Shown here: positions 1-8,481 of the stretch, piece by piece
Position numbering within the stretch: the stretch's first letter is position 1
Layout of the letters: each line of letters starts with the position of its first letter
Notes under the pieces: model-generated
The model's input: only the letters and a program-made list of their open reading frames with translations
Told to the model about the DNA's origin: nothing
Database searches by the model: none
Made by a program: the position numbers and the translations under genes
Source of the DNA: Metabacillus sp. B2-18
GTDB taxonomy: Bacteria > Bacillota > Bacilli > Bacillales > Bacillaceae
Length of the DNA stretch: 64,000 nucleotides
Assembly: GCF_021117275.1 (NCBI RefSeq)
Contig: NZ_CP088245.1
Span: 843,501 to 907,500 of the forward strand
Direction of reading: 5' to 3'

Positions 1-1678
1 GTCATTAAATCAGGAGCCACATTCACTTAAAATAAAGGCAGAGGGTTTATCTGAGCAGCTTACTTCTGATTTTTTATTTTTACAAGATAAAAAGCTAATA
101 GAAGAAGTTACAGTAGAGCAACTGATTGCACCAAATACGAATATTTCATTAGAACAAGGTTTTCAAACGTTTCAATTAGCGTTTAAAAATCTAAATCAAG
201 ATTATATATTATTACGTCAATCTCTTGAAATGAACGTAAAACAGTTGCGAGAATTGCAGCAGGAGGGAGTAAGAAGTAAAGATAGTATTTCCTCTGCAAA
301 TAATGATGTCCAGGAATGGATAAATAAACTCAATGAATACAAACAAAAGTACGAGAAAAGCTTAAAACATTACTCTGAGACCTTCTCTCAAATTCCAATT
401 GAAAATGTTGAACAGTTACAAAGAGAAATCTCTGAAAAAGATGAAGCACTCGAGCAGTTAAATGAACGAATTCAAAAGAGTTTTTCTTTCATAGAAGAAC
501 AAGAAGAAATCGTGAAAAAACAGGAAGAATTCAATCGTCATATAAAAGAACAACAGATTGAGCTTCAAGCCTTATTAAAGAATCGTGATTTTTCTATAAA
601 AGAAAAACAGGAAAAGCTAAAAGAAGTTGGTTTGGAAAAATCAATTTCTACTGTAATCACGGAAACAAATGCGATGATTAAACAATTAGCTGAAAAAGAA
701 AATGAGCTGTATCAAGGATGGCAAAAAGAATCTAATATGCTTCATCAATTGCAAAGTGAGCTTGCAGCACATGAAAGATCATATGAGCAAGCAAAACACC
801 AAGTTCAAGAATCAGAACAAAAATGGTCCCAAGTAAAAGAAAATACTTCGTTTAAAACCATTGAAGAAACACTAGCATCCCTACTAGGTGCAGAAAAAAG
901 GCAACAACTAAAGGCTGAAATTGAAGCTTTCTTGGATAAAATGAAGCAGCTTAACACAGACTTAAATCGAATTGAAGAAAAACTGGGGAATCAGCAGATT
1001 TCTCAAGAAGAATGGAATACTATTCAACAAATCAAAGTAGAGATGAAGCAGCAGGTTGAGGATGCTGTTGCCAGCAAGGGGGCGGCTACAAATGGCCTGC
1101 AGGTGCTTTTAGAGAAGCACGAGCGCTTCGTAGTCATAGAAAACCAACAAAAAGAACTTGATGATTTGTTGGGAAAACTAGAAAAACTTCAATCTGTTTT
1201 TAAAGGAAACAGCTTTGTTGAATATGTTGCAGAGGAGCAGCTGCAGCAAGTAAGTCGTGATGCATCTGAAAGACTTTCAATGTTAACGCGTGGTCGCTAT
1301 GCGATTGAAGTTGATTCACAAGGTGGATTTATTATGAGAGATGATGCAAACGGTGGAGTAAGAAGACCTGTTTCCACATTATCAGGAGGGGAAACGTTCT
1401 TAACCTCACTTGCACTTGCCTTATCGCTATCAACACAAATTCAACTTCGTGGTGAATACCCGCTTCAATTTTTCTTCTTAGATGAAGGGTTCGGAACGTT
1501 AGACATTGAGCTGCTCGATACAGTCATAACGGCTCTAGAAAAATTGCAATCACAAAATTTATCAGTTGGAGTTATTAGCCACGTGCAAGAGCTAAGAGCA
1601 AGACTGCCACGGAAACTAATTGTAGAGCCTGCTGAACCATCTGGTAAAGGAACGTCTGTTTATTTAGAATCGCTTTAA
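1..1678 (+). CDS. sbcC: SbcC exonuclease subunit, C-terminal part (5' end outside window)
   Basis: This is the C-terminal part of the SMC-like ATPase of the SbcCD nuclease, which opens hairpins and trims DNA ends during repair. The frame is open from base 2, upstream of the first internal ATG at 230, so the gene starts outside the window. A long glutamate/lysine/glutamine-rich coiled coil (about 230-1250) is followed by the ABC signature LSGGE (near 1380), the Walker B stretch FFFLDEGFG and a D-loop TLD. No CxxC zinc hook lies in this part; it should be upstream. Position directly before yisB matches B. subtilis. Family is certain; only the start is missing. Confidence 0.95.
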   Translation, partial: SLNQEPHSLKIKAEGLSEQLTSDFLFLQDKKLIEEVTVEQLIAPNTNISLEQGFQTFQLAFKNLNQDYILLRQSLEMNVKQLRELQQEGVRSKDSISSANNDVQEWINKLNEYKQKYEKSLKHYSETFSQIPIENVEQLQREISEKDEALEQLNERIQKSFSFIEEQEEIVKKQEEFNRHIKEQQIELQALLKNRDFSIKEKQEKLKEVGLEKSISTVITETNAMIKQLAEKENELYQGWQKESNMLHQLQSELAAHERSYEQAKHQVQESEQKWSQVKENTSFKTIEETLASLLGAEKRQQLKAEIEAFLDKMKQLNTDLNRIEEKLGNQQISQEEWNTIQQIKVEMKQQVEDAVASKGAATNGLQVLLEKHERFVVIENQQKELDDLLGKLEKLQSVFKGNSFVEYVAEEQLQQVSRDASERLSMLTRGRYAIEVDSQGGFIMRDDANGGVRRPVSTLSGGETFLTSLALALSLSTQIQLRGEYPLQFFFLDEGFGTLDIELLDTVITALEKLQSQNLSVGVISHVQELRARLPRKLIVEPAEPSGKGTSVYLESL

Positions 1679-1776
1679 TAGTTTGGGTGTGGAGTGTTGA
1701 ATATGTCTCGTTTAACTAATGAACACATAAGAAATCACATTTCACAGAGCCAATATGATAACAAAGGGATGTCGCG

Positions 1777-2085
1777 ATGGGAAAGAAAAAAGAAATTGGG
1801 ACATGTGAATTGTGTGAAAGAGAAGAAGTTGAAACAACCATTCATCATCTTACACCTAAGGAAATGGGTGGAACCTTCTTGCCTACTGCCAAGCTTTGTA
1901 TAGCATGTCACAAGCAAATTCATGCTTTATATACAAATGAAGAATTAGCAGCTAGGCTTTCAACCATTGAGGACTTAAAACAGGATGATAAAATCAAAAG
2001 TTTTATTAAATGGATAAGAAAGCAACCTTCTAGTAAGTTAGTTCCTACGAGAAAATCCAATGAACGAAAGCAGAAGGGGCGTTAG
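1777..2085 (+). CDS. yisB: YisB-like small HNH-type protein
   Basis: A 102-residue protein with a zinc-binding HNH-like arrangement: C10xxC13, H23H24, then C41xxC44H45 and H49. The fold suggests a small nuclease or nucleic-acid binder, but no substrate is visible. ATG 1777 follows AAAGGG with an 8-base gap. The gene sits between sbcC and the convergent gerP operon, as yisB does in B. subtilis, and is followed by a strong terminator. The family call is good; nuclease activity is inferred from the motif only. Confidence 0.85.
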   Translation: MGKKKEIGTCELCEREEVETTIHHLTPKEMGGTFLPTAKLCIACHKQIHALYTNEELAARLSTIEDLKQDDKIKSFIKWIRKQPSSKLVPTRKSNERKQKGR

Positions 2086-2091
2086 AAAGAG

Positions 2092-2124
2092 AAGACTGTC
2101 CGGGAATATGGGCAGTCTTTTTTT
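2092..2124 (+). terminator. Rho-independent terminator of sbcC-yisB
   Basis: Ten-base stem AAGACTGTCC / GGGCAGTCTT (one G-T pair) followed by a run of T, seven bases after the yisB stop codon. Confidence 0.9.
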
Positions 2125-2173
2125 GTGGAATTTTCGATTAATACATAAAGAAAACAACAGGACGCAATAATGA

Positions 2174-2202
2174 AAAGGCGGAAAAAGTGTTTTTTTCCGC
2201 CT
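2174..2202 (-). terminator. Terminator of the gerP operon
   Basis: On the minus strand GGCGGAAAAA pairs with TTTTTCCGCC and is followed by TTTT, just after the gerPF stop codon. Confidence 0.75.
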
Positions 2203-2207
2203 TACTA

Positions 2208-2426
2208 TTAATTATTCGCCAACATGTTTTGATCTGTTACATCTGGATCAATTAAATTGGTACCACTTATTCCATTATTAATAATGTGGAAATCTCCTGT
2301 GCTTCCTCCGCCAGAGCCTGAGGCACTCTTTGACTGGCTTTTTGGGGCAAGATAAAACGTATCCCCAAAGTTAACGACTCCGCCGCCTACTTCATTAATC
2401 TTAATTGGACCGACAATAGCTGGCAT
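2208..2426 (-). CDS. gerPF: GerPF, spore germination/coat permeability protein
   Basis: A 72-residue member of the GerPA/GerPF family, needed for small germinants to cross the spore coat. It starts MPAIVGPIKIN and has the family core VGGGVVNFGDT, then a Ser/Gly-rich stretch. An upstream in-frame ATG at 2435 lies inside the RBS (AAAAAGGATG), so ATG 2426 is chosen, giving the usual GerPF length. Last gene of the six-gene gerP operon; its paralogue GerPA is the first. Confidence 0.95.
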   Translation of the reverse strand: MPAIVGPIKINEVGGGVVNFGDTFYLAPKSQSKSASGSGGGSTGDFHIINNGISGTNLIDPDVTDQNMLANN

Positions 2427-2533
2427 ATAAAACATCCTTTTTAAAGTTTCCTATTACTTTAGTTTATGCAACTGAATACTAAGGTGTTAATCGTTTATCA
2501 AAGTTAGTGAGTAGGAGTTGGCTATTTTTATTG

Positions 2534-2899
2534 TTAACTCTTTAATTGGCGAATATGCTTTGTTCGTGACACTGCCCGAATATCCCTTGTAGAGCCAATC
2601 TGAAATACTGCTGAAGAGGACAGGGCTGTAACATCCACATGTTGAACAAATATTACGGGCTTTTCATGAAAAAAGTTTGTTATGATAGTTTCATAAAAAA
2701 TAGGCTGAGGAATTTCTTCTTCAAAGATTGGATACTCAGATAAGTCTCCTTCTGAACCAAAAAATCGTTCTTCCTCCCGCTGAACAGCAAGTGCTTTTAC
2801 ATTTGGTGTTATTTCAACAGAATCACCGATTTGAAAAACAGAGCTGATCCCGACTGAGTTAACATAGGCACTTACAACGTTACTATTACGACTGATCAT
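2534..2899 (-). CDS. gerPE: GerPE, spore germination protein
   Basis: A 121-residue GerPE-type protein. The short GerP motif occurs twice, as SVGISSVFQIGD near the N-terminus and SSAVFQIGST near the C-terminus, separated by an acidic stretch (about residues 42-65). Its ATG overlaps the gerPD stop (ATGA), implying translational coupling. It acts in or under the spore coat with the other GerP proteins; its molecular role is not known from sequence. Confidence 0.93.
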   Translation of the reverse strand: MISRNSNVVSAYVNSVGISSVFQIGDSVEITPNVKALAVQREEERFFGSEGDLSEYPIFEEEIPQPIFYETIITNFFHEKPVIFVQHVDVTALSSSAVFQIGSTRDIRAVSRTKHIRQLKS

Positions 2900-3072
2900 T
2901 GAGGCGCCAACGGCACTAATGGGCCGATAATTAAAGACTCAGGTGGGGTATCAAAGACAGAAGAAAGAGCAATGGTTTGAGTATCACCTATTAAAAAAAC
3001 AGATGAGCTAGATACCCCAATAACTTTAATAGCTCCCACCTGGATATCTTTATTAACTACAGTAAAATTCAT
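2896..3072 (-). CDS. gerPD: GerPD, spore germination protein (short)
   Basis: A 58-residue ORF read directly from the minus strand between gerPC and gerPE. It begins MNFTVVNKDIQVG, contains the shared GerP motif GVSSSSVFLIGD (about residues 19-30) and ends PLVPLAPQ, like the C-terminal region of GerPB. Its stop overlaps the gerPE start by two bases. Length, motif and position all fit GerPD. Confidence 0.93.
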   Translation of the reverse strand: MNFTVVNKDIQVGAIKVIGVSSSSVFLIGDTQTIALSSVFDTPPESLIIGPLVPLAPQ

Positions 3073-3086
3073 CGTTCTTCACTCCT

Positions 3087-3689
3087 TTATGGAGAATTTT
3101 TTGGCAAATGTTGCAGGAAATGCATAATAGAATTCTCGACATCCTTCTTCACCAATTGAAAAATTTCCTGTTTTTTATTTAGTAATGAATCTTGTTCAGT
3201 AAGAGGCTGAGCATTAATGTAGTACTGAATTCTGCTATCAATTTGTTTTCTAATGTCTTCAATAATATGTCTGCGGTGAGGGTCATCGAGAGTTAATTCA
3301 TATTGTTTTTCTGCTTGCTGTATATAATGAATACATTCTTGATTTAGAAAATGGTTAATATCTTGGCTGCATTGCTTCATAAGCTGATCTCGAAGTTGTT
3401 GTTGAACACCATTTACGTTCATCCCTTGTTGTTGAACCTCAAAGTTATCTATCTGCTCAGGATCGGTCGGATTGAGACCAATATTAAGGGTCCCATCTAA
3501 CTGTTCAACCTTTAGTTGATCAAATTTATACTCAATTCTTTCAATATTTGTGTAAGGTTGTTTTTTTAAGGAGTCCACATCGGTCCGTAAATCATTTATT
3601 AGGTTAGTAAGTTGTTGGATTTTTTTATCCTGCTGCTGAACATAGTTATGAAGCTGCTGGAGGTATTTAGTCATATCATGATAGTACAA
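3087..3689 (-). CDS. gerPC: GerPC, spore germination protein
   Basis: A 200-residue glutamine-rich protein with a predicted N-terminal coiled coil (about residues 10-50), the only gerP product without the short VFQIGD-type motif. It lies in the third position of the operon, as in other bacilli. It is thought to work with the other GerP proteins on inner-coat permeability; no enzymatic motif is visible. Confidence 0.93.
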   Translation of the reverse strand: MYYHDMTKYLQQLHNYVQQQDKKIQQLTNLINDLRTDVDSLKKQPYTNIERIEYKFDQLKVEQLDGTLNIGLNPTDPEQIDNFEVQQQGMNVNGVQQQLRDQLMKQCSQDINHFLNQECIHYIQQAEKQYELTLDDPHRRHIIEDIRKQIDSRIQYYINAQPLTEQDSLLNKKQEIFQLVKKDVENSIMHFLQHLPKNSP

Positions 3690-3774
3690 AGCTATTCACC
3701 CACCTTTTGTTCGCTCAAAAGTTGTTACTAACAATCTATGCAATAAAATAAAATGGGTGATAGCCTATAAAAAA

Positions 3775-4014
3775 TTATGAGCTTGCTGTTGGAGTAGCGA
3801 GAGGCACAAGAGGTCCCGGAGAAGACTCTGTTGCAACACCAGTTGGAGCCTCGGTTAAAATTTGGGGTGCTTCTTGAAAAAATCCACCAGTATTATAAAG
3901 GTTTGATAGGGGCTTTATCATTCCAGCACTCCCGATTTGCAGAACAGAAGAGTTGTTTACAGAGCCCACCCGCAGGTAATTTATGCAGATGGTTTGGTTA
4001 ATATAGAAATTCAC
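3775..4014 (-). CDS. gerPB: GerPB, spore germination protein
   Basis: A 79-residue protein beginning MNFYINQTICINYL, a typical GerPB start, followed by the GerP motif NNSSVLQIGSAG and a proline/alanine/threonine-rich tail ending near PLVPLATP. Second gene of the operon, between gerPA and gerPC. Function is known for the operon as a whole rather than for the single protein. Confidence 0.95.
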   Translation of the reverse strand: MNFYINQTICINYLRVGSVNNSSVLQIGSAGMIKPLSNLYNTGGFFQEAPQILTEAPTGVATESSPGPLVPLATPTASS

Positions 4015-4098
4015 CTTTCACATCCCCCTTTTGTGTGTTTATAAAAGGAAAAAGGCAGGAATAAGTGAGTCGAGAAGAACATCCCCTACCTCCAAAAT

Positions 4099-4320
4099 TT
4101 ATAAGTTTCCTGCCATTGGCTGGTCAATAACATCATTATCATACGTGTTGGTAACAGAATTTTGATTGTAAATGTTAAGACCATCACCTGTGTTAAAGGA
4201 ACCAGCACCAGCAAATGTTTTAACCTCGCTGTAAGGAGAAATAGTAATAACATCTCCAACATGAATAATGCTACTTGTTCCTACACTATTTACTTTAAAG
4301 GCACCTACAATAGCTGGCAT
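4099..4320 (-). CDS. gerPA: GerPA, spore germination protein
   Basis: A 73-residue GerPA/PF-family protein starting [14 protein letters not shown] with the motif [10 protein letters not shown]. The longer in-frame reading from 4353 begins upstream of the RBS; ATG 4320 has AAAGGATG just before it, so it is preferred. First gene of the operon, with a mother-cell type promoter about 60 bases upstream. Confidence 0.95.
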   Translation of the reverse strand: MPAIVGAFKVNSVGTSSIIHVGDVITISPYSEVKTFAGAGSFNTGDGLNIYNQNSVTNTYDNDVIDQPMAGNL

Positions 4321-4377
4321 AGTCAAACATCCTTTGTTAGTGTTATAAAACAAAGCAACGACAATTGGCTTTTTCTA

Positions 4378-4404
4378 TACATTATGTTAGAAATGCGAAA
4401 AAGT
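4378..4404 (-). promoter_or_regulatory. SigK-like promoter of the gerP operon
   Basis: The minus strand reads AC, 16 bases, then CATAATGTA, fitting the SigK pattern AC-N16/17-CATANNNTA exactly. The B. subtilis gerP operon is known to be transcribed late in the mother cell by SigK. Assigned from consensus and context only. Confidence 0.75.
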
Positions 4405-4493
4405 GTGATAAACGCGGAAAAAACAAAGCTTGGATTTAAAGAGTATTGAGGGAAATGATAAGTAGAGTAAGTGAGGAGAATCGAGTTTTAAGT

Positions 4494-4676
4494 TTATAAG
4501 TACTCTTTCACTTGTTTATCATCTTTAATTAGGTGTTTATTACTCCCGAGGATTTCTTGTAATAAAAGCATATCAAGCTCTTGGCTGCATTGAATTGTTT
4601 GATCAGAATTAATTCCATATTTTTTGGCTGTTTTAATCAAGTGCTTTCTTTTTATTTCAATTTCATTCGTGAACAT
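4494..4676 (-). CDS. yisI: Spo0E-family aspartyl-phosphate phosphatase (YisI-like)
   Basis: A 60-residue two-helix protein with the Spo0E-family signature SQELD (residues 31-35) preceded by a basic helix RKHLIKTAKKYG. Members dephosphorylate Spo0A~P and delay sporulation. ATG 4676 has GGAG six bases upstream; ATG 4688 (64 residues) is an alternative. The position between gerPA and yisK matches yisI of B. subtilis. TGTCGAG, one base off a Spo0A box, lies about 30 bases upstream, which hints at feedback but is weak evidence. Confidence 0.85.
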   Translation of the reverse strand: MFTNEIEIKRKHLIKTAKKYGINSDQTIQCSQELDMLLLQEILGSNKHLIKDDKQVKEYL

Positions 4677-4902
4677 ATTTTTCTCCATCCTAGATTTAAG
4701 ATTTGTCGAGCAAAATGTAACCAAGTGTCGTTTAGGACATGCTTATTATACAACGGATTATCTTATAAAACTTAGATTCGCTAAAATAACAAAAAAGAAT
4801 ACAAAATTCTACAAGAAGCAACAGATTTATCTCTAAATTTTGTTTCTTTTAATAGAAGGTTGTACAATAAAAGTAGTATTATGCCAGAAGGAAGGGAACA
4901 TT

Positions 4903-5670
4903 ATGATTGATGCCCATCTCCATCTTGATCAATATGATCTAAATAAGCTAGAATTTCATATTGATATGTGGAGAAATCATGGAATTAAAGGAGTTGTAGC
5001 GGTTGCTACAAATTTACAATCAAGCTATAAAACATTAGAGCTAAAGCTTAAATACCCTACATTTATACGTGCTGCGATTGGCCATCATCCAGAAGCCCCT
5101 CCATCAACTAGTAAAGATCTAGCTGAACTTCTGAACTTAATAAAAAAGGAGAAAAACCACTTGTCAGGTATTGGTGAGATTGGTGTTCCAACCTATCAAA
5201 AAGAATCTTTATATGAAGTGTATGGTGAAGAACCATTTTTCGAACAATTAGAAGCGCTTTTAGAAATAGCAAAATCAGTAGATCTTCCCGTTGCTTTACA
5301 TGCTGTTCATGAAGAGTCAGAGAAGGTGCTTTTACTATTGAAAAAGCATGAAATAAAGAAGGCACATTTTCATTGGTTAAAAGCTTCGAATCAAATTGTT
5401 CAAGATATAATTTCTTGTGGTTATTATGTTTCTGTTACACCAGAGGTTTGCTATAGGGAACGGGACCAGCGTCTTGCCAAAATGATTCCAATGGATCAAT
5501 TATTAATCGAAACGGATGGACCTTGGAAGCATAGTGGACACTTTCAGCATCAAGACACAACTCCTCTCTTTTTAAAGGATATCGTGGACTCCTTATCGAA
5601 TATATTTTCACTATCAACTGTAAACATAAATGAAATACTAATGGCAAATACTAAAAGGCTTTATGATTGA
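4903..5670 (+). CDS. TatD-family metal-dependent hydrolase/DNase
   Basis: A 255-residue TIM-barrel hydrolase of the TatD type. Visible metal ligands are H5 and H7 (DAHLHLD), E92 (GEIG), H133 (ALHAVH), H157 (HFHW) and D205 (ETDGPW), in family order and spacing. It probably acts as a cytoplasmic Mg-dependent nuclease or phosphodiesterase. ATG 4903 follows GGAAGGGA; the longer reading from 4840 has no RBS. It lies 23 bases upstream of yisK on the same strand, so the two may be co-transcribed. It is not the main TatD/YabD gene, which lies elsewhere in bacilli. Confidence 0.85.
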   Translation: MIDAHLHLDQYDLNKLEFHIDMWRNHGIKGVVAVATNLQSSYKTLELKLKYPTFIRAAIGHHPEAPPSTSKDLAELLNLIKKEKNHLSGIGEIGVPTYQKESLYEVYGEEPFFEQLEALLEIAKSVDLPVALHAVHEESEKVLLLLKKHEIKKAHFHWLKASNQIVQDIISCGYYVSVTPEVCYRERDQRLAKMIPMDQLLIETDGPWKHSGHFQHQDTTPLFLKDIVDSLSNIFSLSTVNINEILMANTKRLYD

Positions 5671-5693
5671 TTCTATAGTAGTGGAGGATTTGT

Positions 5694-6596
5694 ATGAAAT
5701 TTGTATTAGCTACAATACATAGCGAACCTTTTATTGGATTGTTATATGGAGATAAAATTATTGATTTAAACAAAGCGGAACAAGAAATTTTTGAAATTAC
5801 TTCATTCCCAAGATCACTATTGGAATGCGTAACTTTGGGCGAAAAGTTTGTTCAAGACGTACTCCAAATAGTTGATAAAATAAAGAATGCTGATGGACAT
5901 GAAGGGTATGTATATTCTTTTTCGGATGTTAAAATACAAGCACCTATTCCAAGGCCAACAAAAAATATTTTTTGTGTTGGAAAGAACTATAGAGAACACG
6001 CGATTGAAATGGGAAGTGAAGAGGACATACCAAAGCATCTTATGATGTTTTCAAAAGCGCCAACATCTGTAATTGGTCATGAAGATGAAATTGATCCGCA
6101 TCTACATATTACAAGAGAACTCGATTATGAAGGTGAGCTTGCAGTGGTCATTGGTAAAAAAGGAAAACAAATCTCAGAAGAAGAAGCAATGAATTATGTG
6201 TTTGGCTATACAATTATAAACGACATTACAGCTCGAAATCTTCAATCACAGCACAAACAATTTTTAATTGGCAAAAGTTTAGACACTTCTTGTCCAATGG
6301 GGCCTTATTTAGTTCATAAATCAGCTATAAAAGATCCTTATGATTTAAGTATTAAAACAAAAGTAAATAATGAAGTGAGACAAGACGGACATACAAAAGA
6401 TATGATTTTTTCAATCGAGCATATTATTTCAACTCTTTCTCAAGGAACAACACTTGAGCCAGGGGATATCATTGCAACTGGAACCCCAGCTGGTGTGGGA
6501 AAAGGATTTAAGCCGCCGAAGTTTCTGAAGCCAGGAGATGTAGTTGAAATTGAAGTTGAAGGTATTGGAGTCTTGAGAAATAATATCATAGGATAA
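5694..6596 (+). CDS. yisK: YisK, fumarylacetoacetate hydrolase-family protein
   Basis: A 300-residue FAH-superfamily enzyme. The N-terminal part is followed by the catalytic fold with CVGKNYREHA (94-103) and the metal ligands E146, E148 and D177. B. subtilis YisK is reported as an oxaloacetate decarboxylase that also associates with the Mbl cytoskeleton; length and motifs agree. RBS GTGGAGG precedes ATG 5694. Family call is secure; the exact substrate is carried over from the homologue. Confidence 0.92.
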   Translation: MKFVLATIHSEPFIGLLYGDKIIDLNKAEQEIFEITSFPRSLLECVTLGEKFVQDVLQIVDKIKNADGHEGYVYSFSDVKIQAPIPRPTKNIFCVGKNYREHAIEMGSEEDIPKHLMMFSKAPTSVIGHEDEIDPHLHITRELDYEGELAVVIGKKGKQISEEEAMNYVFGYTIINDITARNLQSQHKQFLIGKSLDTSCPMGPYLVHKSAIKDPYDLSIKTKVNNEVRQDGHTKDMIFSIEHIISTLSQGTTLEPGDIIATGTPAGVGKGFKPPKFLKPGDVVEIEVEGIGVLRNNIIG

Positions 6597-6759
6597 TACA
6601 TGGAAAGGGAACCAATCAAGGGCTTCTTTTTTTGTAGATTTTTTTTGGACAACAGCGTTTTCAAAAAAAAGACACAAGATAATGAATGTTTACAGCTCTT
6701 TCTTTAATATTCGTCTTAAATCATGCTAAAATAAGGTTGTCTTTAACTAAGGAGGAAAA

Positions 6760-7122
6760 ATGATGACACATGCACACATTACTACATGGGTTGTAGCGAT
6801 TATTCTTTTCTTTGTTGCACATTCTTTATTTAAGTCTGGAAAAGAAAAGCCATCAAAAATTGTTCATATGGTTTTACGCTTGTTTTACATTTTAATTGTG
6901 ATTACAGGTGTTATTCTTGTTACTGGTGTGTATCAGTTAGATGGGGAATACATAGCGAAAATTGTTTTAGGAATCTGGACAATCGGTGCAATGGAGATGG
7001 TTCTGGTTAGATTGAAAAAGGGAAAACCAACAAGAGTTTTCTGGATTCAATTTGTAATTGTTCTACTTTTAACAATTGTATTAGGACTGCGTCTGCCTTT
7101 AGGAATTTGGAGTTTTTCTTAA
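6760..7122 (+). CDS. yisL: YisL-like membrane protein (DUF1516)
   Basis: A 120-residue integral membrane protein with four hydrophobic segments (about 8-25, 38-58, 64-84 and 98-116) and a short basic loop. It matches YisL/DUF1516 in length and position between yisK and yisN. Function unknown. ATG 6760 follows AAGGAGG (an ATG three bases downstream is also usable). A strong terminator follows. Confidence 0.87.
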   Translation: MMTHAHITTWVVAIILFFVAHSLFKSGKEKPSKIVHMVLRLFYILIVITGVILVTGVYQLDGEYIAKIVLGIWTIGAMEMVLVRLKKGKPTRVFWIQFVIVLLLTIVLGLRLPLGIWSFS

Positions 7123-7141
7123 AGAGTAGAGGGATAGAAGG

Positions 7142-7187
7142 CTGTAGATAGACTCGAGTGACAATCGAGTTTGTCTGCAGTTTTTTT
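7142..7187 (+). terminator. Terminator of yisL
   Basis: Sixteen-base stem CTGTAGATAGACTCGA / TCGAGTTTGTCTGCAG with three G-T pairs, a seven-base loop and a run of seven T. Confidence 0.92.
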
Positions 7188-7234
7188 GTTTGTTAAGAAA
7201 TTAAAACCAATATAAGGGCAGGAGTATTAAGAAA

Positions 7235-7690
7235 TGGTCATGGGCTTCATACAAGAGATGAAGACCAAAGCAAGGGTGAAATTCAGAAGAAATGGTCTTC
7301 ATACAAGAGATGAAGACTATTGCAAGTGCAAAATTGAGAAGAAATGGTCTTCATACAGGAGATGAAGACCAATGCAAGCGCGAAAATCAGAAGAAATGGT
7401 CTTCATACAGGAGATGAAGACCAATGCAAGTGCGAAAATCAGAAGAAATGGTCTTCATACAGGAGATGAAGACCAAAGTAAGGTCAAAAATCAGAAGAAA
7501 TGGTCTTCATACAAGAGATGAAGACCAATGCAAGTGCGAAAATCAGAAGAAATGGTCTTCATACAGGAGATGAAGACCATTGCAAGTGCAAAATTCACAA
7601 GAAGTGGTCTTCATCCAAGCAATGAAGACCATCACAAGGGCAAAAATCAGAAGAAATGGTCTTCATTGCTGCAAAAAGTGCCCCTCTAAC
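7235..7690. repeat. Tandem palindromic array 1, nine units, 52-bp period
   Basis: Units begin at 7235, 7293, 7345, 7397, 7449, 7501, 7553, 7605 and 7657. The spacing is exactly 52 bases except the first, which carries a 6-base insertion inside its left arm. Each unit is a 27-base palindrome, TGGTCTTCAT, 7 bases, ATGAAGACCA, followed by a 25-base linker of the type ATGCAAGTGCGAAAATCAGA plus AGAAA. The last unit keeps only the left arm. Middle units are nearly identical and the ends are decayed. The array lies between the convergent genes yisL and yisN, after the yisL terminator. Linkers are repeated rather than unique and no cas gene is near, so it is not CRISPR. Confidence 0.95.
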
Positions 7691-7708
7691 AAAAGTGACC
7701 AACTTCAC

Positions 7709-8269
7709 CTAAAACTTACTACAAACAAGCCGTCTTTCACCCAAACTTGTTGTTATTTCAAATCGATCCCCTGAATGGATGCCTCTTTCAAAGTGGTGTT
7801 GAATGGCGCAGATGGAATCTTCGTTATCAAATTGAAAGAAAGAAACCCCTTTTTTATTCACGCGATTTTCCATAAATAATAATTGATTATACGAATAAAT
7901 ACAGTCGTAAGGTGAAAAGCCAAGGGAGTTTAATTGTTTAATCAATCTGACAAATGTTTCATCTTGAAGTTCCTTTAACATTTCATCTAATGCTAAAGGT
8001 AATTTTTTTCTTATCCGCACTGTATCACCGTGATTTAATGATAGCGTTCCCATGTCAGTCTTGATCTTACCTAAGCCTATCCACCTACCTGTTGTCCATC
8101 CGGACGGATTTAAAATTTCTAGATGAGAATTTTGAATCTCATCTAATAAATGAAGCTCATCACTCATATCATCATAAATGACATACTGATCATTTGTAAT
8201 TTCGATCAGTCCAGTTAAATACGAACGTTTTTGATTTAATAGTAAGTCTGTTCGTTTAATTGGAAACAT
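7709..8269 (-). CDS. yisN: YisN-like protein (DUF2777)
   Basis: A 186-residue cytoplasmic protein, recognised as YisN/DUF2777 by composition and its place between yisL and asnO. It starts MFPIKRTDLLLNQKRSYLTG and has no membrane segment or clear catalytic motif. GGAGGT precedes ATG 8269. Its 3' end abuts palindromic array 1, with 18 bases between. Function is unknown. Confidence 0.8.
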   Translation of the reverse strand: MFPIKRTDLLLNQKRSYLTGLIEITNDQYVIYDDMSDELHLLDEIQNSHLEILNPSGWTTGRWIGLGKIKTDMGTLSLNHGDTVRIRKKLPLALDEMLKELQDETFVRLIKQLNSLGFSPYDCIYSYNQLLFMENRVNKKGVSFFQFDNEDSICAIQHHFERGIHSGDRFEITTSLGERRLVCSKF

Positions 8270-8379
8270 AGCATTTTACCTCCAAATCGTGTTTACACTT
8301 GTTGTATTGAAAAACGTTGATATCATCGTTTTTGACAAAAATGAGGAAGTTTATGCATTTCTGCATTTTACTTGGGACA

Positions 8380-8409
8380 ATTCAACATTTGAAGAATTGG
8401 GCATACAAT
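8380..8409 (+). promoter_or_regulatory. Possible SigE-type promoter of asnO
   Basis: CATACAAT at 8402-8409 fits the SigE -10 consensus; a weak A/T-rich -35 (CATTTG region) lies about 16 bases upstream. The same -10 could pair with TTCAAC as a SigA promoter. B. subtilis asnO is known as a sporulation (SigE) gene, which favours SigE. Confidence 0.45.
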
Positions 8410-8481
8410 GTCTACACCTATTAAGGTCACAGACGTTGGTGTGTATGAGATCATAATATAGATGAGGGAGATGAAGCTTTC

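Noticed and set aside
1694..1903. ORF on the + strand overlapping yisB
   Set aside because: Shadow frame; yisB has the HNH cysteines and histidines and the better RBS.
7235..7690. CRISPR array (palindromic repeat about 27 bases, spacers about 25 bases)
   Set aside because: The intervening segments are nearly identical copies, not unique spacers, and no cas genes lie nearby. The same holds for 19260-19700.
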